A stretch of DNA of 59,337 nucleotides from Myxococcales bacterium (GTDB lineage: Bacteria > Myxococcota_A > Polyangia > Palsa-1104): the NCBI GenBank assembly GCA_003170275.1, contig PNAM01000060.1, positions 1 through 59,337 on the forward strand, written 5' to 3'. Positions 48,765 to 57,089 of the stretch are shown piece by piece (positions within the stretch are counted from its first letter, which is position 1; each line of letters starts with the position of its first letter). The notes under the pieces are model-generated. The model made no database searches. It saw nothing but the letters and a program-made list of their open reading frames with translations, and was not told the DNA's origin. The position numbers were made by a program, and so were the translations under genes.

Positions 48765-50096
48765 TCAGGGGTGGACGGTGATCACCGCGGGGCTGGCGGT
48801 CGGGGGCGTCAGGATGCGGAGGGCGCCGGCGGGTTGGTCGAAGGTGCAGCCGCCGCACTCGACCTGGTAGCCGTTCGGATAGCGGCGCGCGGGGACGGAG
48901 AGCTCGGTCACGCCGGTGCGCGCGGGGGAATAGGTGAAGGTGAACGTGGAGGAGGCCACGTCCCAGGCGTAGGAGATCGGATCGCCGGCGATGTACTCGG
49001 GGTACGGGCGGACGATCGCGTCGAGCAGCGCCGGCTTCTCGCTGCCGTCGGGGGCGAGCAAGCCATAGCCGTCGCTCTTGTCGTAGGCCCAGTACATGGT
49101 GCTCGCCGCCTGCGCGCCCGCTCCGTCGTACTGCGCGCCCATGTAGTCGGCGATCCCCGGGGCGGAGGCGTCGCCGCCGTACTCGCCGATCCACAACGCG
49201 GCCTTCAGGGTGCGCGCTTCGGCCGCCAGCTTGGCCAGGTTGTCGAGGATCGCCTGGCGGTGCGTGGGATCGAAGCCGCCGCCGCCCTCGGCGTTCTGGT
49301 CGTACGAGTGCGGCGCGTAGACCACGTCGGCGAAGCGGAACGGCTGAAGGCCGGTGGCGATCCCTTCGTTGCGACTGGCGGACGGCTCGAGAAACGCGAC
49401 CCAGCCCGGCGCCGCGCCGCGCACCGCTGCGACCACCCGCTCGTAGGTGGGCGTCAGGCGGTCGGTCTCGAAGTCGAAGATCGAGTACGAGCCCCACGCC
49501 GGCTCGTTGAGCACGTCGAAGCCGATCACCGCCGGCGCGCCGTGCAGCCGCTCGGCCACGTGGCGCCAGGCGTCGGTGAAGCGCTGCTGCAGGTCCGCAT
49601 CGGTCCAGAACGAATCCACGCACGCCATGACGTTCGGCTCGAGCGCGTTCAAGAACCACGGGTCGCGCGGCTGGAACGCCTGGTAGCGTGACGCGTCGCA
49701 GGTCCAGCGCGCCGCGCCGTCGTAGCCGAACCCTTCGCCGTAGATGTCCTCATGCATGTCGAGCACCACCTGCAGCCCGGCGGCCTGCGCCCAGCCGAGC
49801 CGCACCGCGACCTCGGACAGATACGCGTCATCGTACTGCCCGCGCTGCGGCTCGACCGCCGCCCAGGTCATCACGAAGCGCACCGCGTTGAGCCCCCAGT
49901 CCCGGCGGATGCGCAGGTAGTCGTCCGCCTGCTTGTCGTCGAGATACGGGCTCTGCTTCTGCGTGCCGGACAGGTTCACGCCACGCAAGATCGCGGCGCG
50001 ACCGTCGGGCGAACGGAGCTGGCCGCCGCTCACGTGCCAGGACGGCGGCGGCGCGCTGCAGCCGGCGACCAGCGTAGCCAAGACCAGGGCCCGCAT
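48765..50096 (-). CDS. GH5-type glycoside hydrolase lipoprotein (endoglycoceramidase-like)
   Basis: 443 residues. Lipoprotein signal MRALVLATLVAGC, then a TIM barrel of the GH5 clan: RGVNLSGTQKQSPY, RFVMTWAAVEPQRGQYD, LDMHEDIYGEGF, the acid/base in VIGFDVLNEPAWG, a His/Tyr in APHSYDQN, and the nucleophile in WIGEYGG. A C-terminal beta-sandwich (about 355-443, FTFTYSPARTGVTELSVPARR) is as in endoglycoceramidases. Suggests cleavage of the glycan from glycolipids or of beta-glucosides. It is upstream of the TetR promoter on the same strand and not part of that operon. Confidence 0.85.
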   Translation of the reverse strand: MRALVLATLVAGCSAPPPSWHVSGGQLRSPDGRAAILRGVNLSGTQKQSPYLDDKQADDYLRIRRDWGLNAVRFVMTWAAVEPQRGQYDDAYLSEVAVRLGWAQAAGLQVVLDMHEDIYGEGFGYDGAARWTCDASRYQAFQPRDPWFLNALEPNVMACVDSFWTDADLQQRFTDAWRHVAERLHGAPAVIGFDVLNEPAWGSYSIFDFETDRLTPTYERVVAAVRGAAPGWVAFLEPSASRNEGIATGLQPFRFADVVYAPHSYDQNAEGGGGFDPTHRQAILDNLAKLAAEARTLKAALWIGEYGGDASAPGIADYMGAQYDGAGAQAASTMYWAYDKSDGYGLLAPDGSEKPALLDAIVRPYPEYIAGDPISYAWDVASSTFTFTYSPARTGVTELSVPARRYPNGYQVECGGCTFDQPAGALRILTPPTASPAVITVHP

Positions 50097-50139
50097 GCGC
50101 CGATGATAGACCCAAAGCGCAACCCTGCGTTAACGCGGC

Positions 50140-51579
50140 CTAGAGACCCTTCGACTTGAGATACGCGACCAGGTCGGTGGACGAGCCGGACTTCTCGGCC
50201 CAGGCGGACGGGCTGAAGGTTCCGGATCCCGCACAGCCGCCGTGTGCTGCGGCCGTGAAGCTGTACGGCGTTCCATCGAAGCCATTGTTCTCGGCCAGCA
50301 GCTTCACCATCTCGAGGTTGTCGTTCTCGACGGCGAAGAAGATCGCCGACCGGTTCTTGCCGTCGTAGAGGCAGGTGGCGTCGACGGTCGTGCCCGCGAA
50401 GGTGGGCTTGCTGGTCCGCACCCGCTGCTTGATCATGATGCGGCCGTTCACCCCGTCTCCCGCTCTCGCGCCCGCCCCGAGCAGGTACTTCACCATGTCG
50501 AGCTGGTTCTTCAGGGCAGCGGTGGTCAGCGGCGTGAACGTGGTCTGCACCTTGGTCTCGCTGGCATCGGTGAAGACGCTCCCCTGCTTGTTGATGTCGG
50601 CGCCCTTCCCCACCATCGCCTCGACCACGTCGACGAAGCCGCACTGCACCGCCTGTAGGATCAGCGGACCGTAGACCTCGTTCACCAGGCTCACGTCGGC
50701 CCCGTTGGCGATCAAGGCCAGCATCAGCTCGCGCTTCTTGCCCAGCCCCTGATTGAGCGACAGCTCCAGCGGGGTCATCGGCTTCAGCTTGCCGCCCTTG
50801 TTCTTCTGATTGATGTTCAGCCCCTTGCTCACCAGGAGCTTGACCACCTGATCGGGCGTGCCGATCCGGTCGTCAGGCAGCGTGGCGGCATACCAATCAG
50901 GCAGCTTCAGCCCGAAGGCCTGCATGTTGGTCTTCCCCTGTGCGAAACCCTTCTTCCACCCTTCGCGGGTCGGCGAGATCGAGTCGGCCAAAAGGTGCAG
51001 CATGTTGTTTCCGTCCGTGACGCCCTTCTCGACGCTCGCCCCCTTGGCCAGGAGCTGCTCGACACACGGCATGCAGCTGGTGCCATAGACGGCCGCCTGC
51101 AGCGCATAGGCTTCGCTCGGCTTCAGCGTCTTCATGGCCTGCTCCCAGACGCCGATCAACGATTGATTCGCCGCCTTCCCCTTGGCCTTCTCGGCCGCGA
51201 TCAGCGGGCGGAAGGTATTGCCGGGGGACACGCGGTGGGGCCGGTTCGGATCGGCGCCCGCATCCAGCAGCAGCTTCAAGACCTCGGTGGAGTAATTCGC
51301 GGACGCCTGAAAGACCGCCGAGCCGGATCCGAGATTGGGGTCGGCTCCTTTCGACAAGAGCAGCTTGGTGATCTCCGGCCAGAAGAACGCCCAGGAGATG
51401 GCGGTGTTGCCGTCGGGGTCCAGCGCGTTGACCTTGGCGCCGCCATTGATCGCTTTGGTCGCGCCTTCCAGATTGCCGCCCTTGCACGCGGCCAGCAGAT
51501 CTTCGTTGGCGCCCGCAAAAGCCTGGGCGCCGTACAGGCACAGGATCGACAGCAACGGCAGCTTGAGGAGTTTTCTCAT
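50140..51579 (-). CDS. Secreted ankyrin-repeat protein
   Basis: 479 residues, signal peptide MRKLLKLPLLSILCLYGAQAFA. Ankyrin-type repeats throughout: NEDLLAACKGGNLEGATKAINGGAKVNALDPDGNTAISWA, FWPEITKLLLSKGADPN, STEVLKLLLDAGADPN, VDVVEAMVGKGADIN, NQLDMVKYLLGAGARAG, NLEMVKLLAENN. Probably a periplasmic or surface scaffold that binds a protein. It is the last gene of the HxlR-cyclase-ankyrin operon, starting 11 bases after the cyclase gene. No enzymatic motif. Confidence 0.85.
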   Translation of the reverse strand: MRKLLKLPLLSILCLYGAQAFAGANEDLLAACKGGNLEGATKAINGGAKVNALDPDGNTAISWAFFWPEITKLLLSKGADPNLGSGSAVFQASANYSTEVLKLLLDAGADPNRPHRVSPGNTFRPLIAAEKAKGKAANQSLIGVWEQAMKTLKPSEAYALQAAVYGTSCMPCVEQLLAKGASVEKGVTDGNNMLHLLADSISPTREGWKKGFAQGKTNMQAFGLKLPDWYAATLPDDRIGTPDQVVKLLVSKGLNINQKNKGGKLKPMTPLELSLNQGLGKKRELMLALIANGADVSLVNEVYGPLILQAVQCGFVDVVEAMVGKGADINKQGSVFTDASETKVQTTFTPLTTAALKNQLDMVKYLLGAGARAGDGVNGRIMIKQRVRTSKPTFAGTTVDATCLYDGKNRSAIFFAVENDNLEMVKLLAENNGFDGTPYSFTAAAHGGCAGSGTFSPSAWAEKSGSSTDLVAYLKSKGL

Positions 51580-51590
51580 GGGCGGGCAGA

Positions 51591-52820
51591 CTACACCTGA
51601 AGACGCGCTTGCGGCACGAAGGTCTTCACCGGCGCGTCCTTGCCCTTGACCTGCACCGCCGGCGCCTCGAGCCAGTCCACCTCGAGGGTGGCGCGGCCGC
51701 GCGTCGCCTCCGAGCACAACAGCGGCTGGTGGTGCAGCTTGGTCAGCCCCTCGATGCGCGAGGCCAGGTTCACCGCGTCGCCGATCAGCGTGAACTCCTT
51801 GCGCTGCGGCGAGCCGATGTTTCCCACGATCGCCCGCCCGGTATGAATGCCGATGCCGACGTGCAGCTGCGGCTGCCCGCGCGCCGCACGCGCGGCGTTG
51901 AGCTGCCCGAGCGTGGTCAGCATCTTCAGCCCGCACCCGATCGCCGCGTCGGCGTGGGCCGGCTGCTCGAGCGGCGCGCCGAAGTAGGCCAGGATCCCGT
52001 CGCCGATGAACTTGTCGAGCGTCCCGCCCGCCTCGAAGATAAGCGGGGTCATCACCGACAGGTATTCGTTGAGCAGCTCGACCACCTCGCGCGCCTGCAG
52101 CTTTTCGGCGAGCGCGGTGAAGTCGCGAATGTCGGAGAACAGGATCGAGACCTCGCGCTCCTGGCCGACGCCGAGATCATCGCCGCGCTGCGCGATCTCG
52201 GCGGCGACGGACGGAGAAAAGTAACGCTCGAGCCGATCCTTGCGGATGGCGATCTGGCTCGCCCCACGCACCAGCTCCAGGGTGCGCTGCACCAGATAGA
52301 CCGTGGCGGCGGCCACCAGGCCGAACACCAGGAGGCAGGCGCGCACCGTCGCGGCCGACAGCCCGATCCGCGTCACCAGCGCGAGCTCGAGCGCCAGCCC
52401 GATGAGCAGCGTGACCAGGACCAGGCGCCGGTTCAAGGTGTAGGTCGCGACGATCACCCCGAAGACCAGCACGCCCGCCGTCGCCGCCGCCTCGAACGCC
52501 GCCTGGTTCGCGAGGCCGGCGCGCTGCTCGGCCAGCACCAACAGCGCCTGCGCCGCGGCGAGCGCCGGCACATCGAAGAGCGGCACCGCCAGCGCGAACA
52601 CCACCACGCTGCGAATCCGGCGGCGCAGCGCATAGAGCGCCAGCGCGACCGTCAGGTGGCCGGCGAGCAGCGGCAGCTGAACGACCGGCGAGGCACCGGA
52701 CGGCGCAAAGGGCGCGGCCACCAGATCGATGAGGATCCAGGCCGCCACGCCGAAGCAGCGGATCAGGCAGCCGATGCGGATGTTGTCATCGATCAGCGCG
52801 CGCGTCGGAGACTGGCTCAT
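51591..52820 (-). CDS. Membrane-anchored class III adenylate/guanylate cyclase
   Basis: 409 residues. N-terminal half with about six membrane helices (LIRCFGVAAWILIDLVAAPF, LLAGHLTVALALYAL, VVVFALAVPLFDVPALAAAQ, LVLVTLLIGLALELALVT and others), short signalling helix, then the class III catalytic domain: metal Asp in FSDIRDFTALAE, DKFIGDGILAYFG, DAVNLASRIEGLT, GIHTGRAIVGNIG. The Lys in TLDKFIGD and the Asp of GDAVNLAS are the purine-recognition residues; Lys/Asp means ATP. So cyclic AMP is the likely product. ATG overlaps the HxlR gene stop (ATGA). No HAMP. Confidence 0.9.
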   Translation of the reverse strand: MSQSPTRALIDDNIRIGCLIRCFGVAAWILIDLVAAPFAPSGASPVVQLPLLAGHLTVALALYALRRRIRSVVVFALAVPLFDVPALAAAQALLVLAEQRAGLANQAAFEAAATAGVLVFGVIVATYTLNRRLVLVTLLIGLALELALVTRIGLSAATVRACLLVFGLVAAATVYLVQRTLELVRGASQIAIRKDRLERYFSPSVAAEIAQRGDDLGVGQEREVSILFSDIRDFTALAEKLQAREVVELLNEYLSVMTPLIFEAGGTLDKFIGDGILAYFGAPLEQPAHADAAIGCGLKMLTTLGQLNAARAARGQPQLHVGIGIHTGRAIVGNIGSPQRKEFTLIGDAVNLASRIEGLTKLHHQPLLCSEATRGRATLEVDWLEAPAVQVKGKDAPVKTFVPQARLQV

Positions 52821-53134
52821 CGCTCGCTCTTGCGGCGCCTGGCCCACGCCTCGGCCCACTGTTGCAGCGGCATCAGGCGTGCCAGCAGGTCGTGGCCGCC
52901 CGGCGTCAGCCCATAGCCGTCGTCGGCGTCGTGGTCGACGATCTCGGCCTCGCGCAGCTCGGCGAGCCGGGTGTTGAGCACGCTCGGGCTCACGCCGGTC
53001 GCCTGGAGGAGCGAACGAAAGTTCAGCCGCGCGGCGCGCAGCTCCCAGAGCACGCGCAGGGCCCAGCGCCTCCCCAGCAGATCGAGCAGCGCCATGACCG
53101 GCCGGTCGGTCTTGCGGCTTGCTACGTTTTTCAT
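52817..53134 (-). CDS. HxlR-type winged-helix regulator
   Basis: 105 residues: DLLGRRWALRVLWELRAARLNFRSLLQATGVSPSVLNTRLAELREAEIVDHDADDGYGLTPGGHDL. This is the HxlR winged helix (GRRWxLxxLxxL and SxxxLxxRLxxL). It lacks the N-terminal Cys of redox-sensing members. Two copies of TGCTA-N9-TAGCA, one over its own start codon and one near the divergent gene, are likely binding sites. It starts an operon with the cyclase and the ankyrin protein. Confidence 0.9.
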   Translation of the reverse strand: MKNVASRKTDRPVMALLDLLGRRWALRVLWELRAARLNFRSLLQATGVSPSVLNTRLAELREAEIVDHDADDGYGLTPGGHDLLARLMPLQQWAEAWARRRKSER

Positions 53135-53138
53135 AGCA
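53120..53138. promoter_or_regulatory. HxlR operator A, over HxlR start codon
   Basis: TGCTAcgtttttcaTAGCA, a 19-base dyad covering the HxlR start codon at 53132-53134. It is paired with the copy at 53154-53172. Confidence 0.65.
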
Positions 53139-53153
53139 TCCCCTGCGCCCTCA

Positions 53154-53172
53154 TGCTATCAAAACCGTAGCA
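53154..53172. promoter_or_regulatory. HxlR operator B, ahead of divergent gene
   Basis: TGCTAtcaaaaccgTAGCA, the same 5-9-5 dyad as operator A, 34 bases away centre to centre, between the divergent genes. The pair suggests one regulator acting on both sides. Confidence 0.65.
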
Positions 53173-53191
53173 CACAACTCTGGAGGCTTCA

Positions 53192-53740
53192 ATGAACCCC
53201 CGCATCGCGCCCGCCATTCCTCCGTTCTCACCCGAGATCGACGCCGCGCTGAAGAAGATCATGCCGCCCGGCGTGCCGCCTCTGGGACTGTTCACGACGC
53301 TGGCCCGCAATCCGCGCGTGTTCCAGCGCTTCATGGCGGGCGGCCTGCTCGACCGCGGATCGATCGGCCTGCGCGAGCGCGAGATCGTGATCGATCGTAC
53401 CACCGCGCGCTGCGCCGCCGAGTACGAGTGGGGCGTGCACGTGGCGTTCTTCGCCGTCAAGGCGGGGTTGACCGCCGCGCAGATCGCCGCGACCGCGACC
53501 GGCGGCGTGGACGATCCGGCGTGGTCGCCGCGCGAGCAGCTCCTGGTGCGCCTGGTCGATGCCCTGCACGAGACCTCGACCGTGGATGCTCCGCTCTGGG
53601 CCGCGCTGAAAGGCGAGTTTTCCGACGAGCAGCTGATCGAGCTGGTGGTGCTCGCCGGCCTGTACCACATGGTCTCCTTCGTGACCAACGCACTGGCCGT
53701 CCCACTCGAGCCGGCCGCGGCGCGTTTCCCCGCCCGCTGA
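53192..53740 (+). CDS. Carboxymuconolactone-decarboxylase-family protein
   Basis: 182 residues. CMD/AhpD-type helical fold with LREREIVIDRTTARCAAEYEWGVHVAFFAVKAGLTAAQIAA and LIELVVLAGLYHMVSFVTNALAVPLEP. The AhpD Cys-x-x-Cys pair is not present (a single Cys in RCAAEYEW), so peroxide-reductase activity is doubtful; it resembles the group with RCxxEYEWGxH. GGAGG precedes the ATG. Divergent from HxlR with shared operators, so it is the likely regulated target. The substrate is unknown. Confidence 0.9.
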   Translation: MNPRIAPAIPPFSPEIDAALKKIMPPGVPPLGLFTTLARNPRVFQRFMAGGLLDRGSIGLREREIVIDRTTARCAAEYEWGVHVAFFAVKAGLTAAQIAATATGGVDDPAWSPREQLLVRLVDALHETSTVDAPLWAALKGEFSDEQLIELVVLAGLYHMVSFVTNALAVPLEPAAARFPAR

Positions 53741-54390
53741 TTGCTCGGCATCACGTTGGTCCTCACCGCCGCCGCCTGCAACTCCAGCCACACCCAACCG
53801 ACCGGCAGCGGCGCGACCATGTCCGCGGCCATCGGCGCCGGCGGCGGCACGGTCACCGTCGAGGGAACGACACGCCGGTCTCCGGGGCGCCGGCCAGCCT
53901 CGCCGTGTTCTGGTCCAACGCCGCCGGCGGCTACGACGCGCTCGCCACCACGCCCACCTCCGGCGCGTTCCAGGCCATGGTCACCCACTTCTCGGGGGGC
54001 GTGCTCGGGAGCATGACCGCGTCGTCTTCACCGTCGAGCTGCAGCGCCGCAGCCTGCGGAACGCAGCCGGCCTGCAACGTCACCTGCACGGGCGCGACCC
54101 CGTTTGCGGTGTGCGTCGAAGGCGCCGTGGACAAGCTCGGCGCCTGTGCCCAGGGATCCACCTGCACCTGCACGTCCATGGATCCCGCCCATAGCTGCAG
54201 CGAAGCGACCAGCGAATGCGGCGCCGGCTGCTCGACCTCCTGCACCGATCCAACGCCCTACCCGGCGTGCGCGGGGGCAAACCTCATGAAGGTGATGGGC
54301 GGCGGCTCGACCTGCATCAGCGGGCCGACCTGCGGGTGCACCTCAACCCCGCCCGACATGTCGACGGGCGGCGGCGGCGGCGGCAAGTAG
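53741..54390 (+). pseudogene. Frameshifted lipoprotein gene
   Basis: Starting with TTG 53741 right after the upstream stop, one frame gives a lipoprotein signal and domain start (MLGITLVLTAAACNSSHTQP... AIGAGGGTVTVEG) and then turns into Arg/Pro nonsense. The next frame at about 53875-53885 carries on sensibly (NDTPVSGAPASLAVFWSNAAGGYDALATT, then three Cys-rich blocks and a Gly-run end, stop at 54390). One added G in GAGGGAAC would join them. The normal body of the ZU5-like myxobacterial lipoproteins appears shortened. Either a mutation or a sequencing indel at a G run. The last 48 bases overlap the DUF1906-like gene on the other strand. Confidence 0.65.
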
Positions 54391-55776
54391 CAACAACAGC
54401 AGCGCCAGCGACGCAAACGAAAGTGTGCCGTGCGGCGCGCCGGCAACGCCGCAACCCCCTTGCGTCGGGCCGCCGGGATTTCCGCCCCCGCCGCCGATCG
54501 CGCCGAGGTCGGGGCCGGTCGTGGCAGCGTCGCTCGCAGCGCTGGTGAGATCGGGCGCGTCCCCCGCCAGATCGGCGGTGTCGCCGAGATCTGCGACACC
54601 GTGACCGAGATCGGTGACGGGGTGATGCGCCATGTCGGGCGGCGGCGGGTTGCCCGGGACCAGCGTGATCAGCGCCTCGAGCTGGTCGTCGGCCGGACCG
54701 CCTTCGCCGGAGTCGCTGAACCAGGCGACCGCCTCTTCGAGCACGCCGAAATATTCGTGGTGGGTGCCGGGGACGCACTTCGCGCCGCTCGGCGCCTGGA
54801 AGGTGAAGTCGAACTGGAAGGTGGCGTTGGGCGCGACGGTGCCGGTCACGTGCGAAAGCCGGTTTGGCGCCAGCCACGTCGACGCCGCGAACAGGCTCGC
54901 GCGATCGCGCGGCTGCGTGGTGCCGAGCCGGGTGTTGGTGTCCCAGCTCTTGCTGCCGACGTTGCGCAGCACGATGTTGGCCGGCAGGCTCTCGCCGCAC
55001 TTGAGCGTGATCGCGGTGGACGCGTAGGGGAACGACTGGCTGACGAACTTCGCGCCCCACGGCGCGGCGTGGCCCCACTGGCCGAAGTCGTCGGCCTGGG
55101 ATTGATCTTCGTCGCAGCAGTTCGCGTCGCCGGCCGCGGTGATGCCGTTCTGCACCTGGCGCAGCTGCGCGCGCGGGTCCCATTGCCCGCCCGACCAGGC
55201 GTAGGTCTGCCAGCCGAACTTGATCTTGCCGGCATCGAACAGCCGCTTGACGACGTAGTAGCCGCCGTACGCGCCCACGCGGCCCAACCCGATCACCGAG
55301 GCTGCGCCGTCCATGTACGCGTTGATCGCGGTCTGATCGCCGGGCGTCGCGTCGAAGTCCACGCTGAAGTAGATCGGACGGCTGGCCGGCGCCCCGGCGG
55401 CCGCGGCCTGGGTGTTCGCCTCCTTGGCGTCGGCCGCGCCGGAGCTGAAGCCGCCCAGCGCGTCGGTGGCGCCGTACTCCCAGTTCGAGACCACGTCGAC
55501 GCCGGCGGCGATCAACGCATTGGCCTCGCCCGCGAACAGGATCTTGCCGTGCGTCCCCGAGTTGTCGTAGCTGTAGTAGCGCGCAGCGAACGTGTAGCCG
55601 CCTGCGTGCAGGCCCGATGGGGACGGTCGCGCGAACGAGTAGTCGACGCCGTTCCGAACCGTGACGGCGGCGCTGCTCTCGTCGACGAAGTCATTGGGAT
55701 TTGCGCAGCCCCCGATCCACGCGGCCAACGCCACGACCGCGACCGGGAGCTTGAATGAGCCGATACGATTCCACAT
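54343..55776 (-). CDS. DUF1906 glycoside-hydrolase-like lipoprotein with MYXO-CTERM tail
   Basis: 477 residues from ATG 55776. Lipoprotein-like signal ending WIGGC. Domain 1 (about 38-250) is the glycoside-hydrolase-like DUF1906 fold: GVDYSFARPSPSGLHAGGYTFAARYYSYD, GKILFAGEANALIAAGVDVVSNWEYG, PIYFSVDFDATPGDQTAINAYMDG. Domain 2 (about 275-395) is an NBR1-like beta-sandwich (LKCGESLPANIVLRNVGSKSWD, TWLAPNRLSHVTGTVAPNATFQFDFTFQAPS). Then a Pro/Asp linker and tail GGCGVAGAP, ASLALLLLLLAAAAAA, RRHVGRG. Lipobox and C-terminal sorting tail coexist. It may bind or cleave peptidoglycan (inference). Confidence 0.85.
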   Translation of the reverse strand: MWNRIGSFKLPVAVVALAAWIGGCANPNDFVDESSAAVTVRNGVDYSFARPSPSGLHAGGYTFAARYYSYDNSGTHGKILFAGEANALIAAGVDVVSNWEYGATDALGGFSSGAADAKEANTQAAAAGAPASRPIYFSVDFDATPGDQTAINAYMDGAASVIGLGRVGAYGGYYVVKRLFDAGKIKFGWQTYAWSGGQWDPRAQLRQVQNGITAAGDANCCDEDQSQADDFGQWGHAAPWGAKFVSQSFPYASTAITLKCGESLPANIVLRNVGSKSWDTNTRLGTTQPRDRASLFAASTWLAPNRLSHVTGTVAPNATFQFDFTFQAPSGAKCVPGTHHEYFGVLEEAVAWFSDSGEGGPADDQLEALITLVPGNPPPPDMAHHPVTDLGHGVADLGDTADLAGDAPDLTSAASDAATTGPDLGAIGGGGGNPGGPTQGGCGVAGAPHGTLSFASLALLLLLLAAAAAARRHVGRG

Positions 55777-55918
55777 CACGGATGCCAAGAGCACGTCACG
55801 TGCCACTTTGACGCGCTGCGATTCCGGCGACTTGGCGCGCGCGCGGTGCAAACAATCGATCACACGTGCGGCCAAAACGACTCCCGCGGGTTGCACTCGA
55901 CGGTTGGATTTTCTTCGC

Positions 55919-55947
55919 TTGATATTTTTCTGACTATTGGTCAGAAT
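55919..55947 (+). promoter_or_regulatory. Promoter with perfect palindromic TetR-type operator
   Basis: TTGATA (55919-55924) and CAGAAT (55942-55947) are 17 bases apart; the -10 ends 7 bases before ATG 55955. TTCTGACTATTGGTCAGAA (55928-55946), a 7-5-7 perfect dyad, covers the spacer and most of the -10, and a third GTCAGAA half follows at 55958-55964. Fits autorepression by the TetR protein encoded in the operon. Confidence 0.75.
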
Positions 55948-55954
55948 TACATAC

Positions 55955-56410
55955 ATGAGTCAGAACCGCACTGAAGGACTGGCACCGCGTACGCTCGCGA
56001 TCGCCTGGGTCGGCACGTTCGTGGTGCTGTTCGCCGCCAATGGGTTGACGCACGCCGGGCCCGGGTCGCGCTTCTTCGACGCCGAGCTGGCCGGGATCGC
56101 CTCGGCGCGCCGGATGGCTGGCGGCAGCCCGCTCTACGCCGCGCTGATCGACCTGAACCTGGCGCTGGCGATGTTCCTGCTGACGGTGCGCGGGATCCGT
56201 CCGGCGCACCTGCCGCGCGACGGGGCATTCGTCGGCGGCCTGCTCGGGCTGGTGGCATCGCTGACCTGGAACCTCGCCAACCACATCGTCATCGTCGGCT
56301 GGCCGATGGTGGTCACTCTCGTCGACGTGTCGTGGCACGTCGGCCTGGGCGCGCTCGCCGGGTATGTGATGGGGCGGCTCCTGGCGCGGGCGGAGCGACG
56401 CACCGCATGA
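55955..56410 (+). CDS. Four-helix membrane protein, TetR-controlled
   Basis: 151 residues, four membrane helices (LAIAWVGTFVVLFAANGLTH, LYAALIDLNLALAMFLLTVRG, FVGGLLGLVASLTWNLANHIVIVGWPMVVTLVDVSW, VGLGALAGYVMGRLLA). The start at 55955 is chosen because an operator/promoter occupies the bases before it; a TTG at 55937 would lie inside the operator. No family recognised; possibly a small solute transporter or exporter or a membrane-stress protein. Overlaps the TetR gene (ATGA). Confidence 0.75.
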   Translation: MSQNRTEGLAPRTLAIAWVGTFVVLFAANGLTHAGPGSRFFDAELAGIASARRMAGGSPLYAALIDLNLALAMFLLTVRGIRPAHLPRDGAFVGGLLGLVASLTWNLANHIVIVGWPMVVTLVDVSWHVGLGALAGYVMGRLLARAERRTA

Positions 56411-57072
56411 GCCGCGCCGAGACCGCGGCGCGCGAACGGCGCCGGCTCGAGCGCAAGGAGCTGCGCCACACCCGGCAGCGGGCGCTGATCGTCCAGGCGG
56501 CGCGCGCGGTGCTGGAGAGCGTCGGGCTGGCGAGCCTGACCATCGACGACGTGGCCAGGGCCGCCGGCGTGGGCAAGCCGTCGGTGTTCTACTACTTCGC
56601 GTCGAAGCAGGAGCTGGTCGGCGCGGTGGTGGTGGAGCTGGCCGGCGAAGAGTGCCAGGCGCTGATCGCCGCGCTGAGCGGCTGCACGTCGGCCGCGGAG
56701 GCGCTGACCACCGTGGTGCGGACCCTGGTCGCGTTCTATCGCGGGCGCATCGGCACCTTCCGCGCGCATTACCTCGCGCCGCAGCTGTACGGGATCACCC
56801 GCGCGCAGCTGCTCGGCCTGGCGTCGCACACGCACGCGTTCTTCGCCGTCTGCGACGAGAAGCTGCGCGCCGATCAGCAGCGCGGCAGGCTCCCCGCCGA
56901 CAAGCGGCCGGGCGATCTCACCGCGCTGGCCTGGACGCTCGGCATCGGCATCCTGTTCCGCGCCAGCCTGCTCGAGCCGGCCGGCGTGCGCACCGACCAC
57001 TCCGTCGCGCAGCTCGAGCGCGAGGCGTGCGAGCTGATCGCGCGCTCGTTGGGACGGCGTCGCGATCTCTGA
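56407..57072 (+). CDS. TetR-family repressor
   Basis: 221 residues. Basic N-terminus, helix-turn-helix RALIVQAARAVLESVGLASLTIDDVARAAGVGKPSVFYYFASKQELVGAVV, and a ligand-binding domain with SVAQLEREACELIARSLG. Overlaps the membrane protein gene by 4 bases, so they form one operon under the palindromic operator. The ligand may be a substrate of that membrane protein. Confidence 0.9.
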   Translation: MSRAETAARERRRLERKELRHTRQRALIVQAARAVLESVGLASLTIDDVARAAGVGKPSVFYYFASKQELVGAVVVELAGEECQALIAALSGCTSAAEALTTVVRTLVAFYRGRIGTFRAHYLAPQLYGITRAQLLGLASHTHAFFAVCDEKLRADQQRGRLPADKRPGDLTALAWTLGIGILFRASLLEPAGVRTDHSVAQLEREACELIARSLGRRRDL

Positions 57073-57078
57073 TACAAT
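57049..57078 (+). promoter_or_regulatory. Promoter of Ser/Thr kinase gene
   Basis: TTGGGA (57049-57054) and TACAAT (57073-57078) are 18 bases apart, overlapping the end of the TetR gene. The ATG at 57090 is preceded by AGGAG, so it has a short leader. Confidence 0.5.
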
Positions 57079-57089
57079 CGCCCAGGAGC

